This document shows, in pieces, positions 40,533-44,471 of a stretch of 44,471 nucleotides of DNA. The notes beneath the pieces were generated by a model, which saw nothing but the letters and a program-made list of their open reading frames with translations, was not told the DNA's origin and searched no databases. The number at the start of each line of letters is the position of its first letter. Position 1 is the stretch's first letter. The DNA is from Leucobacter chromiisoli. GTDB lineage: Bacteria > Actinomycetota > Actinomycetes > Actinomycetales > Microbacteriaceae. The DNA lies in the NCBI RefSeq assembly GCF_016522505.1, contig NZ_JAEHOH010000023.1, positions 1-44,471 of the forward strand, read 5' to 3'. The position numbers and the translations under genes are program-made.

Positions 40533-41718
40533 GACTCGCCCCGGCCTGCGCGGGCGTCGAGCGCGCGAGCTGCCAGCCGGCGGGCAGTGCGACCGGGGAT
40601 GCGGCCGCGGCGCCGACCCGCGCCGGGGAGGACACGACGACGAGACCGGCCGCGCCCGTCGGGAGGAGTGCGGCGAGGGCGGGAGTGGGCGCGCCCGTGA
40701 CGACGAGGGGCGCAGCCAGGCCCGCGGACGGTTCGAGCGCCTCGGTCGGGCCGGTGGATCCGGTACCGGTCGAGCCGACCCGATCGGCCACTTCCTCGCC
40801 GCGCGGACGTGAGGGATCCGGAACATCCTCGAGCCGCACCGCGGCGAGGAACCTGAGGATCTCGCTCTCCGAGGCGGCGGGGAGCGAGAGGGACGGCGTC
40901 CCGCGCCGGATCGTCCAGAGGTCGACGCCGCCTCCGCGTCGGAGGTGCTGCGAGACGATCGAGGCCGTCAGCGAGACCGCGTGCTCGAAGTCGGCCGGCG
41001 CGCCGGGGTAGTCGTCCGCGCTCAGCGCCAGCGCGATCGAGAGGCGGTCGCCCGACTCCGGTTCGGGCACGTTGACCAGCAGGCGGTCCTGACGCGCGCT
41101 CTGCTTCCAGTGGACCCACCTCGGCAGGTCGCCCTCGCGGTACTCCCGCAGCCGGCCCGCACCCGTCTCCTCGACGCCCCGCGCCGTCCTGCCGGAGCCC
41201 ACCCCGGCGAGCTCCCGCGGGAGCGCCTCGGGCGGCAGCAGCGCGGGCAGCACGAGCACCTCCGCGGACGCCGAGACCGGGAGGCGGCATCGGGCGATCC
41301 CGAGCGGATCCGCGACGACGACGCCGCTGATCCCGATCGCGACCGGCCCGCGCTGCGCGGCCCTCCACTCGACGACCGCGCGCGCCTCGCTTCCGCGCGG
41401 CACGCGCAGCTCGCCGCCCTCCCGCGCGCCCGGGCCCTCCCACCGCAGCGCGAGGTCCTGCGCGAACGGCAGGTCGTGCCATAGGGACGCGGTCACCGTG
41501 ACGACCTCGCCCGGCGTCGGGGTGGTCAGGTCGGCCGTCACCGTCGCGCGCGGGCGGGCGAGCACCCGCACGAGCACCAGGGTGAGGAAGGAGACGAGGA
41601 GCGCGGCGACGATCAGCGCGAGCAGTGCGAGCAGATCGCCGAGGCGGACGAGGGACCAGATCGCCGCGACCACGCACGCGAGCGCCAGCAACCCCCAGCC
41701 GCGGCGCGTCGGGATCAT
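40525..41718 (-). CDS. DUF58 domain protein
   Basis: A 397-residue member of the DUF58 family, partners of MoxR ATPases with a vWA-like fold. Two N-terminal helices (about 8-55) anchor it. A beta-rich middle part is followed by the DUF58 signature LREYREGDLPRWVHWKQSAR (about 205-225), which defines the family. The C-terminal half is the vWA-like part (DRLSIALALSADDYPGAPADFE) and ends in a low-complexity segment (GSTGTGSTGPTE). The ATG overlaps the moxR stop (ATGA). It probably acts with MoxR on the neighbouring transglutaminase or on envelope proteins. Confidence 0.92.
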   Translation of the reverse strand: MIPTRRGWGLLALACVVAAIWSLVRLGDLLALLALIVAALLVSFLTLVLVRVLARPRATVTADLTTPTPGEVVTVTASLWHDLPFAQDLALRWEGPGAREGGELRVPRGSEARAVVEWRAAQRGPVAIGISGVVVADPLGIARCRLPVSASAEVLVLPALLPPEALPRELAGVGSGRTARGVEETGAGRLREYREGDLPRWVHWKQSARQDRLLVNVPEPESGDRLSIALALSADDYPGAPADFEHAVSLTASIVSQHLRRGGGVDLWTIRRGTPSLSLPAASESEILRFLAAVRLEDVPDPSRPRGEEVADRVGSTGTGSTGPTEALEPSAGLAAPLVVTGAPTPALAALLPTGAAGLVVVSSPARVGAAAASPVALPAGWQLARSTPAQAGASHG

Positions 41719-42737
41719 CGCAGACCGGGAACCGGGGTCCGCGCGACGATCTCGTCCACGGCGCGCGCGGCCGCCGCCAGCGCGTCGACGGCCGAGGCGT
41801 GGAGATCGCGGGCGACCAGGCGGTGCGACAGCACGATCGTCGCGAGGGCGGCGACGTCGTCGGGCGACACGTAGGCGCGCCCGGCCATCGCCGCGCGAGC
41901 TCGGGCCATCTGGGCCAGGTGCAGCGACGCGCGGGGGCTCGCTCCGTGCACGATGCCGCGGTGCGCCCGAGTCGACGAGACGATGGACACCAGGTAGCTG
42001 GAGACCTCCGTCGCGAGGTGCACCGCGGAGACCGCGGCCCGGGCGGCCACCACCTCGCCGAGCGGCACGACGGTGCGCACTCCGGCGAGCGGATCTGCCG
42101 AGGATCGCGACTCCAGCAGGGCCACCTCGGCCTCGAGGGACGGGTAGCCGAGGGAGATCCGCGCCATGAACCGGTCGCGCTGCGCCTCGGGAAGCGGGAA
42201 CGTCCCCTCCATGTCCTGCGGATTCTGGGTCGCGACCACCATGAACGGATCGGGGAGGGGGTACGTCGTGCCGTCGACCGTCACGTGGGCCTCGCCCATC
42301 GCCTCGATCAGGGCCGACTGCGTCTTGGGAGTGGACCGGTTCACCTCGTCCGCGACGACGAGGTTCGCGAAGATCGGCCCGCGATGGAACCTGAACTCCC
42401 TCGTGACCTGGTCGAACACGGAGACGCCCGTGACGTCGGTGGGCAGCATGTCGGAGGTGAACTGGATCCTCACCGAGTCGGCGCCGAAGGTGCGCGCGAG
42501 GGCGGAGGCCAGGGTCGTCTTGCCGACTCCGGGGACGTCCTCGATCAGCAGATGCCCGCCCGCGAGGAGCGTGGCGACCGCGGCCTCGATCTCGGCCGGC
42601 TTGCCGACCACGGCGGACGCGACCTCGTCCACGATCCGACCCGCGAGTGCGGAGACGCGCGCCGCGTCCTCGGCCGAGACGCGTCGGACCGACGCCCCGG
42701 CGTCCGCCCGGGCCCGCCCGGTCTGCTCTCTCCGCAT
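41715..42737 (-). CDS. MoxR-family AAA+ ATPase
   Basis: A 340-residue chaperone-like AAA+ ATPase of the MoxR type. Walker A is LIEDVPGVGKTTLASAL, Walker B VVADEVNRSTPKTQSALIEAM, sensor 1 VVATQNPQDMEGTFPLPEAQRDRF and sensor 2 in SPRASLHLAQMARARAAM. I use ATG 42737, which has GAGGAGG six bases upstream, over the longer frame starting at 42878. The longer one would run through the repeat element and part of the terminator zone. First gene of a coupled three-gene operon (moxR-DUF58-transglutaminase). Confidence 0.94.
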   Translation of the reverse strand: MRREQTGRARADAGASVRRVSAEDAARVSALAGRIVDEVASAVVGKPAEIEAAVATLLAGGHLLIEDVPGVGKTTLASALARTFGADSVRIQFTSDMLPTDVTGVSVFDQVTREFRFHRGPIFANLVVADEVNRSTPKTQSALIEAMGEAHVTVDGTTYPLPDPFMVVATQNPQDMEGTFPLPEAQRDRFMARISLGYPSLEAEVALLESRSSADPLAGVRTVVPLGEVVAARAAVSAVHLATEVSSYLVSIVSSTRAHRGIVHGASPRASLHLAQMARARAAMAGRAYVSPDDVAALATIVLSHRLVARDLHASAVDALAAAARAVDEIVARTPVPGLR

Positions 42738-42823
42738 GCCCGCCCTCCTCGTTCCCATGTTCTCACGGGGGCCTGGACACCGCCCCCCGGGAGACGCGAA
42801 GGGCGGGACCACCCGAAGGTGAT

Positions 42824-42850
42824 CCCCACCCCTCGCTTCGCTCCGTGGGC
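42824..42850. repeat. Fragment of the dispersed repeat element
   Basis: Reads CCCCACCCCTCGCTTCGCTC and on through CGTGGGCTGC, matching the 5' half of the 81-bp pta unit almost base for base. The rest differs. It lies between the moxR start and the rplL terminator, at the junction of two operons. Confidence 0.8.
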
Positions 42851-42860
42851 TGCGGTGAAA

Positions 42861-42914
42861 CAGCAGCGGCCCCGCCAAAAATGCTGACGCATTTTTGAAG
42901 CGGGGCCGCCCCGT
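42861..42914 (-). terminator. Two-tier terminator after rplL
   Basis: Two nested inverted repeats form one large hairpin: outer arms GCGGCCCCGC and GCGGGGCCGC, inner arms AAAAATGC and GCATTTTT around TGAC. It lies 20-75 bases past the rplL stop and before moxR, so it separates the ribosomal operon from the moxR operon. The A/T inner tier is unusual for this GC-rich region. Arms read the same on both strands, so the terminator may also work in the other direction. Confidence 0.8.
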
Positions 42915-42935
42915 TTCGCCTTGCAGCGAGGGAAC

Positions 42936-43319
42936 TTACGCGAGCTTGACGCCGGCGCCAGCCTCCTCCAGCTTGGCCTTGGCCGCCTCGGCGTCCTCCT
43001 TGTTCGCGCCCTCGAGCACGTTCTTGGGGGCCTCCTCGACGAGAGCCTTCGCCTCGCCCAGGCCCAGGCCGGTCAGCTCGCGCACGACCTTGATGACCTG
43101 GATCTTCTTGTCGCCGACGGTGTCGAGGACGACGTCGAACTCGTCCTTCTCCTCCTCGGCGGCGGCCTCGCCACCGGCGGCGGGAGCAGCGGCAACCGCG
43201 ACCGGAGCGGCGGCGGAGACCTCGAAGGTCTCCTCGAACGCCTTGACGAACTCGCTGAGCTCGATGAGGGTGAGCTCCTTGAACTGCTCGAGCAGCTCTT
43301 CGGTGGAAAGCTTAGCCAT
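42936..43319 (-). CDS. rplL: 50S ribosomal protein L7/L12
   Basis: Forms dimers of the ribosomal stalk that recruit translation GTPases. The 127 residues show the N-terminal dimer helix ([27 protein letters not shown]), an Ala/Gly hinge ([20 protein letters not shown]) and the C-terminal domain with [20 protein letters not shown]. The ATG is preceded by AAGGAG. It follows rplJ by 69 bases, as in nearly all bacteria, and is controlled with it by the leader upstream. A strong terminator follows. Confidence 0.98.
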   Translation of the reverse strand: MAKLSTEELLEQFKELTLIELSEFVKAFEETFEVSAAAPVAVAAAPAAGGEAAAEEEKDEFDVVLDTVGDKKIQVIKVVRELTGLGLGEAKALVEEAPKNVLEGANKEDAEAAKAKLEEAGAGVKLA

Positions 43320-43388
43320 TGTGTTTCTCCTTAGTGTGTGCCCGTGCGAGACGAGCGGATCCTGTGTGCCGAACCCGGTCTAGCGGGT

Positions 43389-43898
43389 TCAGGCGTCCTG
43401 CTTGTCGCGCAGCGCACCGAAGCCGCGAGCGGCCTTGGCGGGCAGTGCGTTGAACAGCTGAGCTGCACCGAACAGCGAGGCCTTCATGGCGCCTGCGGCC
43501 TTGGCCAGCAGCACCTCGCGGCTCTCGAGATCGGCGAGCTTGCCTACCTCAGCGGCGGAAAGGGCGTTGCCATCGAAGTAGCCCGCCTTCACCACCAAAA
43601 GAGGGTTTGCCTTGGCGAAGTCACGCAGAGCCTTTGCGACGGCGACGGTGTCACCGTGGACGAAGGCGAGCGCCGAGGGGCCGGCGAGCTCGTCGTCGAA
43701 GGCGGTGATCCCGGCGTTGTTCGCCGCGATCTTGGTCAGCGTGTTCTTCGCCACAGCGTACGTCGCGTGCTCGCGGATGCTGTTGCGGAGATCCCGCAGC
43801 TGGGCAACCGTGAGACCGCGGTACTCAGTCAGCAGAACGGCGGTCGAGTCTTCAAACTTTTGCTGAAGCTCGGCAACCGTAGCGTCCTTCGTAGCCAT
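43389..43898 (-). CDS. rplJ: 50S ribosomal protein L10
   Basis: Base of the ribosomal stalk that holds the L7/L12 dimers. The 169 residues begin MATKDATVAELQQKFEDS and include LTEYRGLTVAQLRDLRN and TYAVAKNTLTKIA. The C-terminal helix that binds L7/L12 ends the protein. ATG 43898 has GGGAG upstream. The open frame extends to 44009, but that part translates the attenuator and is excluded. Free L10 or its complex with L7/L12 binds its own leader in other bacteria, so expression of both genes is probably autoregulated. Confidence 0.97.
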   Translation of the reverse strand: MATKDATVAELQQKFEDSTAVLLTEYRGLTVAQLRDLRNSIREHATYAVAKNTLTKIAANNAGITAFDDELAGPSALAFVHGDTVAVAKALRDFAKANPLLVVKAGYFDGNALSAAEVGKLADLESREVLLAKAAGAMKASLFGAAQLFNALPAKAARGFGALRDKQDA

Positions 43899-43975
43899 GG
43901 CGCTCCCTAGCTTGTCGTACCCGCGCGACGGTCGTCGCCCGGGGGCCGTGACGTGTCGGAGCTGCTCTCGAAACG

Positions 43976-44008
43976 AAAAAAGCTCCGGCGCGCACGCACG
44001 GAGCTTCA
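43976..44008 (-). terminator. Attenuator hairpin of the L10 leader
   Basis: AGCTCCG (43981-43987) and CGGAGCT (43999-44005) pair around an 11-base loop. On the minus strand this is directly followed by a run of T bases, a standard Rho-independent terminator, 80 bases upstream of rplJ. Its place between the leader and the gene points to transcriptional attenuation. Confidence 0.85.
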
Positions 44009-44137
44009 CTCGGTTCGGGATCGGGATCCTCGCACCTCAGGAAAATCGTACCTGCGCTGGTCTCCACTCGAATCGGCGAACCGATTCTCGCAGACGTTCC
44101 GGGACCCTTGCGGGTCGCTACCGGCGGTCTTTGGCCA
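43976..44137 (-). promoter_or_regulatory. Ribosomal L10 leader
   Basis: The transcribed region from the predicted start near 44137 to the attenuator. It is non-coding, has several short complementary segments (GAATCGGTTCGCCGATTC among them) and ends in a terminator. In other Gram-positive bacteria the L10 leader (Rfam family L10_leader) folds into a kink-turn region bound by L10(L12) and controls rplJL. I identify it by position and the terminator; I did not fold it fully. Confidence 0.7.
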
Positions 44138-44143
44138 TCGAGA

Positions 44144-44173
44144 AATCTAGCATGGGATCGCCGCGGTGCGCAA
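44144..44173 (-). promoter_or_regulatory. Promoter of rplJL
   Basis: Minus strand TTGCGC (44168-44173) and TAGATT (44144-44149) with an 18-bp spacer. This fits the vegetative sigma factor and puts the start about 44137, with the L10 leader following. The 496-bp region between rplJ and the right-end CDS (43899-44394) otherwise holds only the leader, the repeats at 44241-44324 and the IS end. Confidence 0.65.
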
Positions 44174-44240
44174 ACGCGGTTCGGGATCCGGGCCTCTGAT
44201 CCCGCGTCCCCGGCCCGCCCAGCCCGACCGCCGCCCGGCG

Positions 44241-44324
44241 GGCCCCACCCCGCGCTCGTCAGCCCCCACCCCGCGCTCGTCATGCCCCACCCCGCGCTCC
44301 GCATGCCCCACCCCGCCCTCGTCA
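44241..44324. repeat. Four 21-bp tandem repeats
   Basis: Four units of 21 bp each (44241, 44262, 44283, 44304), consensus near TGCCCCACCCCGCGCTCGTCA, with 1-3 differences. They end exactly where the probable IS end begins. Confidence 0.9.
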
Positions 44325-44471
44325 GTAGATGCTCCAAATCCGCGGGTGGTTTCAGGGGGCTAACGCAACACCTCTTTTACCCGGAGGTGCTGTCATGAAG
44401 TTCTGGCCTTGGTCTACTATCGAGTCACTCTTGCACCTCTTGGTGCAGGGCTATTCCACGCTCGAGATCAG
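44325..44471 (+). mobile_element. Left end of a probable insertion sequence
   Basis: From about 44325 base composition drops and a stretch (CAGGGGGCTAACGCAACACC) resembles the inner part of IS30-type terminal repeats as I remember them. It is followed by a strong ribosome site and an ORF that runs off the window. The exact left border and family are uncertain. Confidence 0.5.
44395..44471 (+). CDS. Partial CDS, probable transposase N-terminus
   Basis: ATG at 44395 after GGAGG at 44383-44387 (7-base spacing). The 25 visible residues begin MKFWPWSTIESLLHLLVQGY and continue STLEI, which could be the first helix and turn of a DNA-binding domain. The codons are less GC-biased than those of neighbouring genes, which suits a transferred element. 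A perfect inverted repeat, TGCACC-TCTT-GGTGCA (44432-44447), lies inside the coding start. The gene is cut by the window edge, so function is only a guess. Confidence 0.5.
   Translation, partial: MKFWPWSTIESLLHLLVQGYSTLEI

Noticed and set aside
42738..42878. Longer N-terminus of MoxR
   Set aside because: The extension reads through the repeat fragment; ATG 42737 has a much better ribosome site.
43852..44337. 161-codon minus-strand ORF with AGWGMTS repeats
   Set aside because: It is a reading of the 21-bp tandem array, the L10 leader and the rplJ start in another frame.

Overview
The window is high-GC chromosomal DNA from an actinobacterium, most likely a Microbacteriaceae member (Leucobacter or a close relative). 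Support comes from the gene content, extreme GC at third codon positions, GTG starts and the actinobacterial gene orders described below. The genus is an inference from protein style; no marker for it was searched. Most genes lie on the minus strand. Nearly all are housekeeping or cell-envelope genes, with one probable insertion-sequence end at the right edge.

Layout. 48-2576 is clpC. Divergent from it, 2824-3677 is a DUF2975 membrane protein with a Cro/CI-type regulator, behind a promoter that carries two tandem 15-bp palindromes. 3758-9194 (minus) holds a YbjQ protein, a beta-lactamase-fold serine hydrolase paired with an ATP-grasp ligase that has a histone-like tail, and a cardiolipin synthase. 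9394-13094 (minus) is topA-tmk followed by a small membrane protein. 13271-17130 (minus) is a compact Tad/Flp pilus-type operon: TadA, TadB/C, DUF4244, TadE, and a TadE-like helper fused to an M23 peptidase. 17380-19362 is acs. 19441-23752 resembles the mycobacterial Rv3678-Rv3683 neighbourhood: RidA, a DUF4177-type protein, a PASTA class A penicillin-binding protein and a metallophosphoesterase. 23925-27012 is recR-lysC-asd, with dnaX immediately downstream of recR's own start region (27016-30387). 30429-33928 is pta-ackA. 34084-37919 is a heterodimeric ABC exporter. 38106-42737 is the MoxR/DUF58/transglutaminase operon. 42936-43898 is rplJ-rplL with an L10 leader and attenuator upstream. From about 44325 a probable IS element begins and runs off the end.

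How the genes work together. pta-ackA and acs are the two acetate/acetyl-CoA routes. asd and lysC feed diaminopimelate, lysine and threonine synthesis and so peptidoglycan; lysC has an internal start for a separate regulatory beta subunit. The penicillin-binding protein, transglutaminase operon, M23 fusion and cardiolipin synthase all concern the envelope. recR, dnaX, topA and tmk serve DNA replication and repair.

The most unusual signals are: (1) a dispersed REP-like repeat family at operon junctions, which in two genes (pta and the first ABC half) has become an in-frame C-terminal tail; (2) the ATP-grasp/serine hydrolase pair with a Lys/Ala-rich tail; (3) the TadE-M23 fusion inside the tad operon; (4) the tandem operator before the DUF2975/regulator pair; (5) two places where one base decides whether a gene is intact (near 22775 and 9405). 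I saw no tRNA, rRNA, SRP RNA or CRISPR array.
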